DNA from: Rhodobacterales bacterium RIFCSPHIGHO2_02_FULL_62_130
Lineage (GTDB): Bacteria > Pseudomonadota > Alphaproteobacteria > Rhodobacterales > Rhodobacteraceae
Direction: 5' to 3'
Assembly (NCBI GenBank): GCA_001828855.1
Contig: MHZT01000033.1
Location: 1 to 64,000 of the forward strand
DNA: 64,000 nt
The translations under genes and the position numbers were made by a program. Numbering within the stretch: position 1 is the stretch's first letter; every line of letters begins with the position of its first letter. The notes beneath the pieces were generated by a model that was given only the letters and a program-made list of their open reading frames with translations, was not told the DNA's origin and did no database searches. Positions 8,911 through 17,149 of this stretch are shown in pieces.

Positions 8911-9951
8911 ATGAAATGCTCACTTCGTTGCACCCTTGTCGGCACGGCTTTTGTCGGCTTTCTTTTCAGCACATCGGCGGCCCCCGCCGAGGTATCTGGC
9001 TATGTCTTCACCGCCAATGAGGCCGCCAATTCGTTGAGCCGGATCGACCTGTCTTCGGGCCAGATAGAGACCGTGCCTCTGCCGATCGTGCCGCACAATG
9101 TCGACGTCATGGGCAAGGGCCAGCCCTTGCTGGTCGTCGGACCGATGGCGGATCATGGCATGGCCGGTCAGGATATGGCCGGGATGGAGGGTCATTCCGA
9201 GGCCGGGCTGTTGGCGGTTCTGGACCCGCTTGACCTTGCCAAGCCACCCCGCGCCCTGATCGAAGTTGGCGAGCATCCGGCGCATGTGGTGGCATTGGCT
9301 GATGGCAGCATCGCCTTCGTCACCAATGCGGGCGAAAACACGGTCGGAGTGATCGACCTCAAGGCCGGTCAGATGGTGGCGCGGATCCCGACCGGCACCT
9401 ATCCGCACGGCATGCGGCTTAGCCCCGATCAGAGCCTGCTCCTGATTGCCAATGTCGAGGATGGCAGTGTCTCGCTGATCGATGTGGCCTCCCGGACCGA
9501 GACCGCCCGCATTCCGGTCGGCAAGGCCCCAGTGCAAGTCGGCTTCCTGCCCGACGGCAGCCGCGCTTTCGTCTCTTTGCGCGACGAGGACGCGGTGGCG
9601 GTAATCGACCTTGCCGAACGCAAGGTGATGGTGCGCATCCCGGTCGGACGCGGGCCGATCCAGCTTCATGCCAGCACCGATGGCCGCTATGTCTTTGTGG
9701 CCAATCAGGGCAGCAAGGATGAGCCGGACAACCGTATCTCGGTGATCGAGGTGGCCAAAGGAACGGTCGTCGCCTCCATCGAAACCGGCACGGCAGCGCA
9801 TGGCGTGGACATCAGCGACGATGGCCGGTCGGTCTTTGTCACCAATGTCGACGACGACACCGTAACTGCAATCGATATCGCCACACTGAAGGTCACTGCG
9901 ACCTACGAGGTTGGCGATGGCCCGAACGGGATCACCTACTTAGAACCGTGA
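8911..9951 (+). CDS. Exported YncE-like beta-propeller protein (YVTN repeats)
   Basis: A 346-residue protein with a signal peptide ending near APAEV, followed by repeats of about 42 residues with VxVID/SVIDVA and GxxPxGV/HGV elements (VGVIDLKAG, VSLIDVASR, VAVIDLAER, ISVIEVAKG, VTAIDIATL), the pattern of YVTN-type seven-bladed propellers. A Met/His-rich insertion (DHGMAGQDMAGMEGH, about residues 88-102) lies in the first blades and could bind copper. It follows a double hairpin and is probably a separate transcript. Relatives act as surface or periplasmic scaffold proteins; no enzymatic residues are recognised. Confidence 0.75.
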   Translation: MKCSLRCTLVGTAFVGFLFSTSAAPAEVSGYVFTANEAANSLSRIDLSSGQIETVPLPIVPHNVDVMGKGQPLLVVGPMADHGMAGQDMAGMEGHSEAGLLAVLDPLDLAKPPRALIEVGEHPAHVVALADGSIAFVTNAGENTVGVIDLKAGQMVARIPTGTYPHGMRLSPDQSLLLIANVEDGSVSLIDVASRTETARIPVGKAPVQVGFLPDGSRAFVSLRDEDAVAVIDLAERKVMVRIPVGRGPIQLHASTDGRYVFVANQGSKDEPDNRISVIEVAKGTVVASIETGTAAHGVDISDDGRSVFVTNVDDDTVTAIDIATLKVTATYEVGDGPNGITYLEP

Positions 9952-9966
9952 CTTTGGGTTGAACCT

Positions 9967-9991
9967 GTGGGGGCCCAACTGCGGGCCCCAC
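9967..9991 (+). terminator. Hairpin after the YncE-like gene
   Basis: GTGGGGGCCC pairs with GGGCCCCAC with one bulged G and a 6-nt loop, 16 bp after the stop at 9951. There is no strong U-tract, so termination strength is uncertain. Confidence 0.5.
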
Positions 9992-10030
9992 TCAGACCGA
10001 ATGTTTTCCCGGAACCGTAAGGGTTTGCAG

Positions 10031-10264
10031 ATGCCCGTTTCCTTCAGCTTCTTCGGCACCGCTGGCACCGTCAACCTGCCGATGCTGTCTGCCGATGCCT
10101 ACAAGTTTCTGCGCTGGCTCGTTGGCTTTCGCCGCCGCCCGCCCGCCACATTCATCGTCCATGGCAAGCCTGTGGAGGCAGCAGCGTTGCAGCAGCGGAT
10201 CGCAATAGAACCCGGCTGGGCGTGCCACCTTCCGCAGCCCATAGAACGGGTGGTTCCGGCATGA
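10031..10264 (+). CDS. Hypothetical protein coupled to the AMP-phosphorylase-like gene
   Basis: A 77-residue soluble protein, not recognised. It has mixed hydrophobic and basic composition (YKFLRWLVGFRRRPP) with no signal or membrane segment. Its stop overlaps the start of the next gene by ATGA (10261-10264), so it is translationally coupled to the nucleoside-phosphorylase-like enzyme and probably works with it. The start at 10031 was preferred over 9959 because the upstream extension runs through the hairpin at 9967-9991. Confidence 0.5.
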   Translation: MPVSFSFFGTAGTVNLPMLSADAYKFLRWLVGFRRRPPATFIVHGKPVEAAALQQRIAIEPGWACHLPQPIERVVPA

Positions 10265-11787
10265 GCGAAGTTCATTCGAACCACGGTCTCAAGGCGCGCC
10301 GTATGGGAATTGTAACGGCGGACGAGGCCGTGGTCTTCATGCGCGAAGATTGCCACGTCTGCCGCGCCGAGGGTCTTGGCTCGCGCGCTCGGGTGCTGCT
10401 CCGTGCGGGCGGCAACAGCGTGGTGGCGACGCTTTATCAGGTGACGTCGGACTTGCTCGACCAAGGCGAGGCGGGGTTGTCCGAACTGGCCTGGCATAAG
10501 CTGGGTATCGTCGAAGGCGCGCGGATCGCGGTTTCGCATCCGCCGCCGCTCCAATCCTTCAGCGACGTCCGGGCGCGCATCTTCGGCAAACGGCTGGACG
10601 AAACCCAATACGCCGGGATTATCGCGGATGTGGCAAGCGGGCGCTATTCGGTGATTGAAACGGCCGCTTTCCTGACCGCCGGCTCTGCCTTCCCGCTGGA
10701 TGAGGCCGAGACCACCGCGCTGACTCGCGTGATGGTCAATGCCGGACAGCGACTTGACTGGGGCGTCGGGCCGATTGTCGACAAGCATTGCATCGGCGGC
10801 CTTCCCGGCAACCGCACGACCCCGATCGTGGTGGCCATCGTCGCGGCGCTTGGCCTTACCATGCCCAAGACATCGTCGCGCGCGATCACCTCGCCCGCAG
10901 GCACTGCCGACACGATGGAGACACTGGCACCGGTCGACCTCGATCTGCGCGCCATCCGCCGCGTGGTGGAGCAGGAGGGGGGCTGCGTCGTCTGGGGCGG
11001 CGCCGTCAACCTCAGCCCGGCGGATGATCTGCTGATCCGGGTCGAGCGGGTGCTGGATCTGGATTCCGAGGGGCAATTGGTCGCCTCGGTCCTTTCCAAA
11101 AAGGTCGCCGCCGGTGCGAGCCATCTCGTCTTGGACCTGCCGGTCGGCCCAACCGCCAAGCTGCGCAGTTTGGCTGCGGCAGAGGTCTTGGCGGCGCGGT
11201 TGATCGCGGTTGCCAAGTCCTTTGGCATTACCGCTCGGGCCCTGATCTCGGATGGCAGCCAGCCGGTCGGCAGCGGAGTTGGCCCTGCGCTGGAGGCGTG
11301 CGACGTGCTGGCGGTGCTGCGGCAAGACCCCGGGTTTCCGGCAGACTTGCAGGCCCGCGCCTGCACGCTGGCTGGGGCTGTGCTGGAACTTGTCAATCAT
11401 TGCGTGCCGGGCGCGGGCGAAGCGCTGGCGCTTGCGACCCTGCGCAACGGTCAGGCCTGGGTCAAGTTCCAGCGCATCTGCGATGCACAAGGCGGCATGC
11501 GCCAGCCTGCAGTCGCCGCCCAGCGACGGCCGTGGCTGGCCCCCGCTGCCGGGTGGATTACGTCGGTGGACAACCGCGCGCTGGCCAAAGTGGCGAAACT
11601 TGCCGGAGCGCCCGCCCAGAAATCCGCCGGGATCAGGCTTTTGGTCAGGCAGGGCGATCGGGTGACAGCGGCTCAGCCGCTGTTCGAAGTCCATGCCGAG
11701 ACGCCAGCCGAACTTGATTACGCTTTGGCCTATGCGACCACGGTTGCCGCGCCAATCCTGTTAGAAGCGAAGGAAACAGCCCGATGA
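10261..11787 (+). CDS. AMP phosphorylase / thymidine phosphorylase family protein
   Basis: A 508-residue protein with the architecture of archaeal-type AMP phosphorylase: an N-terminal domain of about 90 residues, then the pyrimidine-phosphorylase fold with VDKHCIGGLPGNRTTP (phosphate site), KTSSRAITSPAGTADTMETL, GGAVNLSPADD and DGSQPVGSGVGPALEA. These enzymes cleave nucleosides or nucleotides with phosphate to a base and ribose-1-phosphate or ribose-1,5-bisphosphate. It overlaps the next gene, a PRPP synthetase, by ATGA (11784-11787), so phosphorolysis and PRPP formation look metabolically linked. The substrate (AMP or thymidine) cannot be fixed from sequence. Position inside a copper island is unexplained. 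Confidence 0.85.
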   Translation: MSEVHSNHGLKARRMGIVTADEAVVFMREDCHVCRAEGLGSRARVLLRAGGNSVVATLYQVTSDLLDQGEAGLSELAWHKLGIVEGARIAVSHPPPLQSFSDVRARIFGKRLDETQYAGIIADVASGRYSVIETAAFLTAGSAFPLDEAETTALTRVMVNAGQRLDWGVGPIVDKHCIGGLPGNRTTPIVVAIVAALGLTMPKTSSRAITSPAGTADTMETLAPVDLDLRAIRRVVEQEGGCVVWGGAVNLSPADDLLIRVERVLDLDSEGQLVASVLSKKVAAGASHLVLDLPVGPTAKLRSLAAAEVLAARLIAVAKSFGITARALISDGSQPVGSGVGPALEACDVLAVLRQDPGFPADLQARACTLAGAVLELVNHCVPGAGEALALATLRNGQAWVKFQRICDAQGGMRQPAVAAQRRPWLAPAAGWITSVDNRALAKVAKLAGAPAQKSAGIRLLVRQGDRVTAAQPLFEVHAETPAELDYALAYATTVAAPILLEAKETAR

Positions 11788-12674
11788 TTCCCCTGATCTA
11801 TGCGCTTCCCGGCAACGAAGCCTTCGCCGGTGCGCTGGCCAGGCACCTCGTTGCCGAGACCGGCCATATCGAAACCCGCACCTTCCCAGATGGCGAGACC
11901 TATCTGCGGCTCTTGACCGAGCCAATGGAGCGCGACGTCATCCTGGTTTGCACGCTTGACCGGCCCGATGCGAAGCTCGCCCCCTTGATCTTCGCTGCGG
12001 ATACCGCCCGTTCACTGGGCGCGCGCCGCGTCGGATTGGTTGCGCCCTATCTGTGTTATCTCCGGCAAGACCGTCGCTTTCATTCCGGTGAAGCCATCAC
12101 CTCCAAAAGCATTGGTTGTATTCTATCGGCAAGCTTCGACTGGTTGATCACGGTTGATCCCCACCTCCACCGCTATGCTTCATTGGGCGAGGTTTATACC
12201 CTTGCAAGCCGGGTGGTTGCCGCCGCCCCATGCCTTGCGGACTGGATTTCCCGCAACGTGCCCAATCCGGTTCTGATCGGGCCGGATGTCGAAAGTCAGC
12301 AATGGGTGGCTCAGGTCGCGGAACAGGCTGGAGCTCCTTGGCAGGTACTGGAAAAAGAGCGTCTCGGCGACCTTGATGTGCGGATTTCCTTGCCCGACCC
12401 GGACCGGCTGAGAGGCCGGACGCCAGTGCTGGTCGATGACATTATCTCTTCTGCGCGCACCATGATCGCCGCCGCGCGCCACGTCACCGACATCGGCTGC
12501 CCTCCGCCCGTCTGCCTTGCCGTTCACGCGATTTTCGCCGCAGAAAGCCACGCGCTTCTGACTGCCGCCGCAGGTCGGATCGTGACAACGAATACGGTAA
12601 CTCATGGGACAAACAAGATCGACATGGCGGCTGATATCGCCTCGTCCATCGCCGGTCTGTTGCGAGAAGCATAG
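11784..12674 (+). CDS. prs: Ribose-phosphate pyrophosphokinase (PRPP synthetase), short form
   Basis: A 296-residue protein that would make PRPP from ribose-5-phosphate and ATP. Visible motifs are the ATP/metal loop APYLCYLRQDRRFHSGE, the divalent-metal element VDPHLHRY, and the PRPP-binding loop PVLVDDIISSARTM. It is about 20 residues shorter than housekeeping Prs, like archaeal forms. The start overlaps the phosphorylase stop. A chromosomal Prs surely exists elsewhere, so this accessory copy probably serves the phosphorylase pathway. Catalytic motifs are intact. Confidence 0.85.
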   Translation: MIPLIYALPGNEAFAGALARHLVAETGHIETRTFPDGETYLRLLTEPMERDVILVCTLDRPDAKLAPLIFAADTARSLGARRVGLVAPYLCYLRQDRRFHSGEAITSKSIGCILSASFDWLITVDPHLHRYASLGEVYTLASRVVAAAPCLADWISRNVPNPVLIGPDVESQQWVAQVAEQAGAPWQVLEKERLGDLDVRISLPDPDRLRGRTPVLVDDIISSARTMIAAARHVTDIGCPPPVCLAVHAIFAAESHALLTAAAGRIVTTNTVTHGTNKIDMAADIASSIAGLLREA

Positions 12675-12903
12675 GCCAAACTGGACGGTACTGGAAATTT
12701 GTGTGCTGGCAAAGCCAGAGCCAATTCTTCAAGAAATTCTGCCTTGGCATCGGGGTGCATTACTTCTGGATTTACTCGTCACATGGAGGATTGCGAACAG
12801 CCCAAAAAGAAGATTTCGCGGCATTGCTGCGATCACCGCTGCGCGTCGTTCAAATGACTGCTTTACCGTCGCCTGAAGAGCCGGGCCGAACGGCAGCTAT
12901 GGG

Positions 12904-12930
12904 CCGACCGGCGCGGATGGCGCCGGTCGG
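12904..12930. terminator. Perfect 11-bp hairpin between prs and the recombinase
   Basis: CCGACCGGCGC and GCGCCGGTCGG flank the loop GGATG. It lies 9 bp beyond the stop of the minus-strand recombinase (12940) and 229 bp beyond prs, so it could end either transcript. There is no U-tract. The rest of 12675-12903 shows no gene. Confidence 0.5.
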
Positions 12931-12939
12931 AATGATGGT

Positions 12940-13572
12940 TTACAGATCGATGCTCTCGGACAGCGTCAAGGCATCCTCGATCTCGACGCCAAGATAACGG
13001 ACCGTGCTGTCCATCTTGGTGTGACCCAGCAGAAGTTGGACGGCGCGCAGGTTGCCGGTCTTTTTGTAGATCTGCGCCACCTTGGTCCGCCGCATCGAAT
13101 GTGTGCCATAGGCGCTCGGTTCAAGACCCACCGACGTGACCCAGCCCCGAACGATCCGGGCGTATTGTCGCGTCGAAAGGTGCGGGCTCCCGTGGATCCT
13201 GCTCGGCCAAAGGAATTCGAGGCCAAGCATTTCGGGGTCACGGATCCAGCGCTCCAGTGACAGCCGCGTCGTCTCGGTGATTTCGAACCGGACGGGCTTG
13301 CCCGTCTTGCTTTGGACCATCGAGGTGCGCTCCTTGACGCGCCCCGCGACGAAGACATCCCGAACCCGAAGGGCGACGAGATCGCAACCGCGAAGCTTGC
13401 TGTCGACCGCCAAATTGAACAGGGCCAAGTCACGCAAGTTGTCCGCCATTTCGAGGCGGACCCGGATAGACCAAACATGCCGCGGCAACAGCGGGCGTTT
13501 CTGGCCGATGATCCGGCCCTTGTTCCAGGGAGTTCTGGATGGACGAAGGACGGGAAGAAGACCTGTGGACAT
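12940..13572 (-). CDS. Tyrosine recombinase (phage-integrase family), short form
   Basis: A 210-residue protein with the catalytic set of tyrosine recombinases: Arg in SKLRGCDL, HSMRR, LLGHTKM and the nucleophile Tyr in TVRYLGVE. The N-terminal core-binding domain is very short, as in many plasmid- and island-borne integrases of Rhodobacterales. The ATG at 13572 is preceded by AGGAGG. It stands at the junction of the copper island and the sugar operon and is a plausible agent of integration or resolution. No tRNA or attachment repeat was found next to it. Confidence 0.85.
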   Translation of the reverse strand: MSTGLLPVLRPSRTPWNKGRIIGQKRPLLPRHVWSIRVRLEMADNLRDLALFNLAVDSKLRGCDLVALRVRDVFVAGRVKERTSMVQSKTGKPVRFEITETTRLSLERWIRDPEMLGLEFLWPSRIHGSPHLSTRQYARIVRGWVTSVGLEPSAYGTHSMRRTKVAQIYKKTGNLRAVQLLLGHTKMDSTVRYLGVEIEDALTLSESIDL

Positions 13573-13708
13573 GGAACAACCTCCTGTCCCCCGGGCCCAC
13601 CCTTCTTCGGCACTGCCGACCTTGGCAGAATATCACGTTCGGTGCTGACTGTCGTCGGGCCGGGCGGAAAGCTGCCATTCGAACCGGACCACGAAAGACC
13701 GCGACGGG

Positions 13709-14833
13709 TCAGAGAGAAAGCCACCTTCCGCCCGCTTGGCTCGATCGCACGCAGGCATCGATGAAACGCATCCCTGCGAGTCCGTCCTGCGTATTGGCAA
13801 GGACAGCGCCGCCCTGTTCGGCACCCCCCGAGGCACGCTGTTCCAGCAGGTCGGCAGCGTCTGCGTAAAGGGTCGCGAAGGCCTCCAGATACCCTTCGGG
13901 ATGGCCCGCGGGCACTCGTGTTGCCGCTGTGGTCAGGCCGTCACCGCGACGCAGTAGGCGGGTTGCTTCGCCCAGCGGGGTTAATTCCAGCAGGTCGGGA
14001 TTTTCCTGTTCCCATGCCAGACCGCCCCGCGATCCCGCGATACGAAGGCGGAGGGCGTTCTTTGTGCCGGGCGTGATTTGGCTAGCCCATATCATCCCTT
14101 TGGCACCTGAAGCGAAGCGCATGAGAACTGCGGCATTGTCGTCCAGCCGCCGGTCCGGCTCGAAAGCGGTCAGGTCGGCCAACACAGCCTGCAACGGCAA
14201 ACCAGTGACAAAGGTCGCCAGATTGGCGGCATGCGTGCCGATGTCGGCAATACAGCCGCCCGCGCCAGACAAAAGCGGGTCGGTGCGCCAAGCGGCCTGT
14301 TTTTGCCCGCTTTTTTCGATGGGACCGGCAAGCCAATCTTGCAAATACTCGACTTGCACATGGCGCACCTTGCCGATGTCGCCGCGTGCGATTATGGCCC
14401 GCGCCTCGCGCACCATGGGATAGCCCGTGTAGGTCTGTGTCAGCACGAAAGGCACGGCTGTCTTGCGGGCCAAGGCGGCGAGTTCCTCTGCCTCGGCCAG
14501 CGTGGCGGTCATCGGCTTGTCGCAGATCACGGGAATGCCCGCCCGAAGGAAAGCGGTCGCCACGACGGCATGCAGGTGGTTCGGCGTCACGATGGCGACG
14601 GCGTCGATCCGGTCGGGGCGGGCAGCCTCGGCTACGGCCATCTCGGTGAATTGGGCATAGGCCCGATCCGGCGCTATCCCGAGTTCGGCAGCCGAGGCGG
14701 CAGCGCGATGCGGATCGGAGGAAAAAGCTCCGGCAACCAGTTCCCACCGCCCGTCGAGGCGCGCTGCGATGCGGTGAACACCGCCGATAAAGGCACCCTG
14801 TCCGCCGCCAACCATCCCTAGTTTCAATGTCAT
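13709..14833 (-). CDS. Gfo/Idh/MocA family oxidoreductase, last gene of the sugar operon
   Basis: A 374-residue NAD(P)-dependent dehydrogenase. The Rossmann start GMVGGGQGAFIGGVH, the VTPNHLHA segment and the CDKPMT motif (EKP variant with the catalytic Lys) are intact, and the C-terminal domain has GGCIADIGTHAANLA with the usual Asp/His pair. The start overlaps the stop of the preceding isomerase by ATGA. In a levoglucosan pathway, as I know it, a second dehydrogenase of this family reduces 3-keto-glucose to glucose (the LgdC role), and this gene fits by position. The assignment to that step is inference. Confidence 0.8.
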   Translation of the reverse strand: MTLKLGMVGGGQGAFIGGVHRIAARLDGRWELVAGAFSSDPHRAAASAAELGIAPDRAYAQFTEMAVAEAARPDRIDAVAIVTPNHLHAVVATAFLRAGIPVICDKPMTATLAEAEELAALARKTAVPFVLTQTYTGYPMVREARAIIARGDIGKVRHVQVEYLQDWLAGPIEKSGQKQAAWRTDPLLSGAGGCIADIGTHAANLATFVTGLPLQAVLADLTAFEPDRRLDDNAAVLMRFASGAKGMIWASQITPGTKNALRLRIAGSRGGLAWEQENPDLLELTPLGEATRLLRRGDGLTTAATRVPAGHPEGYLEAFATLYADAADLLEQRASGGAEQGGAVLANTQDGLAGMRFIDACVRSSQAGGRWLSL

Positions 14834-15894
14834 TGCGAAAGTCCCAGCATGCGGTCGATACGGGGCTGATCGACCTGCCCGTTGGCAAAGTCGTCAAAGG
14901 CCTTGTCCGTCACCTCGATCAAATGGCGCGCGATGAAAGGAGCGCCCTCGGCTGCTCCTTGGGCGGGGGATTTCAGGAAACACTCCCATTCCATCACCGC
15001 CCAGCCCCTGTAGCCGTGTTGAGTGAGCCGGGTGAAGACGGCAGGGAAATCCACCTGACCATCGCCAAGGCTGCGGAAGCGCCCCGCCCGCTCGGCCCAA
15101 GGCGAGTAGCCGGAATAGACACCCTGCCGACCATCGGGGCGGAATTCGGCATCCTTGACATGAAAGGCCGAGATACGGTCGTGATAGAGATCAATGAAGG
15201 CCAGATAATCCATCGCCTGCAACAGAAAGTGCGATGGGTCATAGTTGATGCGCGCGCGGGGGTGTTCGGAAACGGCGGACAGGAACCGCTCCCAGCTTGC
15301 CCCATCGAACACATCCTCGCCGGGGTGCAGTTCGAAGCCGATATCCACGCCCGCATCCTCGTAAGCGTTCAAGATCGGGGTCCAGCGGCGGGCGAGTTCG
15401 GTGAATGCCGTCTCGATCAATCCCGCAGGTCGCTGGGGCCAAGGATACAGGTAAGGAAACGCCAGCGATCCGGTAAAGCTGACCGTTCCTGACAGTCCCA
15501 GCCTTTGGGCGACCTTTGCAGCCTTGGTCACCTGCTCCACCGCCCATGCCTGCCGTGCGGCTGGATTGCCCCGTGCCGCTTCGGGCGCAAAGGTATCAAA
15601 GGCAGTGTCATAGGCGGGGTTCACGGCGACCAACTGCCCCTGCAGGTGGGTAGACAATTCCGTGATAGCCACGCCTGCGTCGGCGCAGATGCCACTCACC
15701 TCGTCGGCATAGATCTGGCTTTCGGCGCAGAGGTCCAAATCGAACAGCCGCTTGTCCCATGACGGGATCTGTACACCTTTGTAGCCGAGCCCCGCCGCCC
15801 ATTCCGCAATGGCGGGCAGGCTGTTGAACGGGGCATCATCGCCCGCGAATTGGGCGAGGAAGATGCCCGGCCCCTTGATCGCGCCACCCATCAC
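14830..15894 (-). CDS. Xylose-isomerase-like TIM-barrel protein (sugar phosphate isomerase/epimerase family)
   Basis: A 354-residue AP-endonuclease-2-superfamily barrel. Metal-binding residues can be seen in GFELHPGEDVF, INYDPSHFLLQ, AFHVKDAEF and MEWECFL. It overlaps the genes on both sides by ATGA. Members act on keto-sugars and cyclitols as isomerases, dehydratases or lyases. In this operon two such barrels accompany a levoglucosan-dehydrogenase-like enzyme, so a lyase or hydratase step on 3-keto-levoglucosan (LgdB-like) is a reasonable guess. No residue fixes the reaction. Confidence 0.8.
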   Translation of the reverse strand: MMGGAIKGPGIFLAQFAGDDAPFNSLPAIAEWAAGLGYKGVQIPSWDKRLFDLDLCAESQIYADEVSGICADAGVAITELSTHLQGQLVAVNPAYDTAFDTFAPEAARGNPAARQAWAVEQVTKAAKVAQRLGLSGTVSFTGSLAFPYLYPWPQRPAGLIETAFTELARRWTPILNAYEDAGVDIGFELHPGEDVFDGASWERFLSAVSEHPRARINYDPSHFLLQAMDYLAFIDLYHDRISAFHVKDAEFRPDGRQGVYSGYSPWAERAGRFRSLGDGQVDFPAVFTRLTQHGYRGWAVMEWECFLKSPAQGAAEGAPFIARHLIEVTDKAFDDFANGQVDQPRIDRMLGLSQ

Positions 15895-16190
15895 GCTGCC
15901 CTTTCCGACAGCATGGCCAGCGGCCGGATATCCACCGGACAGACCAGCAACCGGTCAAGCTGGGAAAACAGCGGTTGCAGATGCGGCATCGCCAGATGTG
16001 TGTCCAGTGCCGCACGGTCGATCCAGTTTTCGTAGAACACGAAGACGCAAGGATCGGCTGCATCGACATGGAAGTCGTAGTTGATGCAGCCTGCCTCGGC
16101 CCGCGTCGGCGCGACCTGCGCCTGTAGCAGGGCTGCGAGTTCTTCGCGGGTGTCGGGGCGGGCGGTGACGGTTCCGATGATCGTATACAT
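15891..16190 (-). CDS. Antibiotic-biosynthesis-monooxygenase-fold protein (putative quinol monooxygenase family)
   Basis: A 99-residue ferredoxin-like alpha/beta barrel protein of the ABM family: it begins MYTIIGTVTARPDTREEL, has EAGCINYDFHVD, then FVFYENWIDRAALDTHLAMPHL. Such small proteins usually act as dimers, as cofactor-free oxygenases or as sugar mutarotase-like accessory proteins. It lies 2 bp after the permease gene and overlaps the isomerase by ATGA. In a sugar operon an L-rhamnose-mutarotase-like or oxygenase role is equally possible. Confidence 0.75.
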   Translation of the reverse strand: MYTIIGTVTARPDTREELAALLQAQVAPTRAEAGCINYDFHVDAADPCVFVFYENWIDRAALDTHLAMPHLQPLFSQLDRLLVCPVDIRPLAMLSERAA

Positions 16191-16192
16191 GC

Positions 16193-17149
16193 TCAGCCCC
16201 GCTTTTGGCTCAATGCAACGGCAAGGATGATGATCCCGCCCCGTGCGATCAGTTGCTGGCTGAACTCCAGCCCCATCAGGATCAGGCCATTGTTGATCAG
16301 ACCGATCATCAGCGCGCCGACGATGGTGCCGATGACCGTGCCCTTGCCGCCAAACAGGCTGGTGCCGCCAAGGACGGCTGCGGCGATGACCGAAAGCTCA
16401 TCCCCTTCGCCCAGTTGGAAACGGCCCGATTGCAAGCGGCCCGCATAAAGCATGCCTGCCAAGGCGGCCGCACAGGAGGACAGCACCAGAACACGGAACT
16501 TGATCGAGGCGGTGTCGATGCCGGAATAGCGCGCCGCGGTTTCGCCCCCGCCCGTCGCCAAGACCCTGCGGCCAAAGCCCGAACGGCGCAGGGCGATATG
16601 GCCGATGCCCGCGATGATCGCCATCCAGAACATCAGGACAGGGATCGGACCGACCGAGCCGCCCCCGAACACCCAGGAATAGCCCGCGGACAGGATCGGC
16701 ACAGCTGCGGTGTCGGAAATCCACATGGCGACGCCCTTGGCGATCCCCATCATGGCAAGTGTGGTCAGAAAGGACGGGATGCCGATCTTGGTCGTCAGCC
16801 AGCCGTTGAACATGCCGACAGCAAGACCCGTGGCAAGACCCGCCAGAACACCGCCCACCGGCCCCGCGACCGCGATCGCCATCGCGACGGTCACCGTGGC
16901 AAGGCCCGCAACGGCACCGACCGACAGGTCAATCTCGCCCGCTGACAGCACAAAGGTCATGGCCACCGCCATCACCGCGATCATCGCGGTCTGGCGCACG
17001 ATGTTCAGCAGGTTGTTGGGGTTCAGGAAGCCCTTGTCGTTCAGCGTCGCCGCGAAGACAAGAAAGATCACGACGAACCCGATATAGATGATGTTCTGCC
17101 GCCAATTGGCGAAGAATGCCCCTGCGGGGGCGGTTGCTGGCTTAGCCAT
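16193..17149 (-). CDS. Sugar ABC transporter permease (RbsC type)
   Basis: A 318-residue inner-membrane protein with about eight to ten hydrophobic segments and signatures of the RbsC family: SAGEIDLSVGAVAGLATV, a GLATGLAVGMFNGWLTTKIGIPSFL segment, and AAAVLGGTSLFGGKGTVIGT. It forms the translocation path for the sugar delivered by the binding protein at 19988. It overlaps the ATPase end by 8 bp, with AAGGAGG inside the ATPase gene directing its start at 17149. Confidence 0.9.
   Translation of the reverse strand: MAKPATAPAGAFFANWRQNIIYIGFVVIFLVFAATLNDKGFLNPNNLLNIVRQTAMIAVMAVAMTFVLSAGEIDLSVGAVAGLATVTVAMAIAVAGPVGGVLAGLATGLAVGMFNGWLTTKIGIPSFLTTLAMMGIAKGVAMWISDTAAVPILSAGYSWVFGGGSVGPIPVLMFWMAIIAGIGHIALRRSGFGRRVLATGGGETAARYSGIDTASIKFRVLVLSSCAAALAGMLYAGRLQSGRFQLGEGDELSVIAAAVLGGTSLFGGKGTVIGTIVGALMIGLINNGLILMGLEFSQQLIARGGIIILAVALSQKRG

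Noticed and set aside
10099-11694. A 531-codon open frame opposite the AMP-phosphorylase-like gene
   Set aside because: Antisense to a gene with conserved active-site motifs; the peptide has no recognisable domain.
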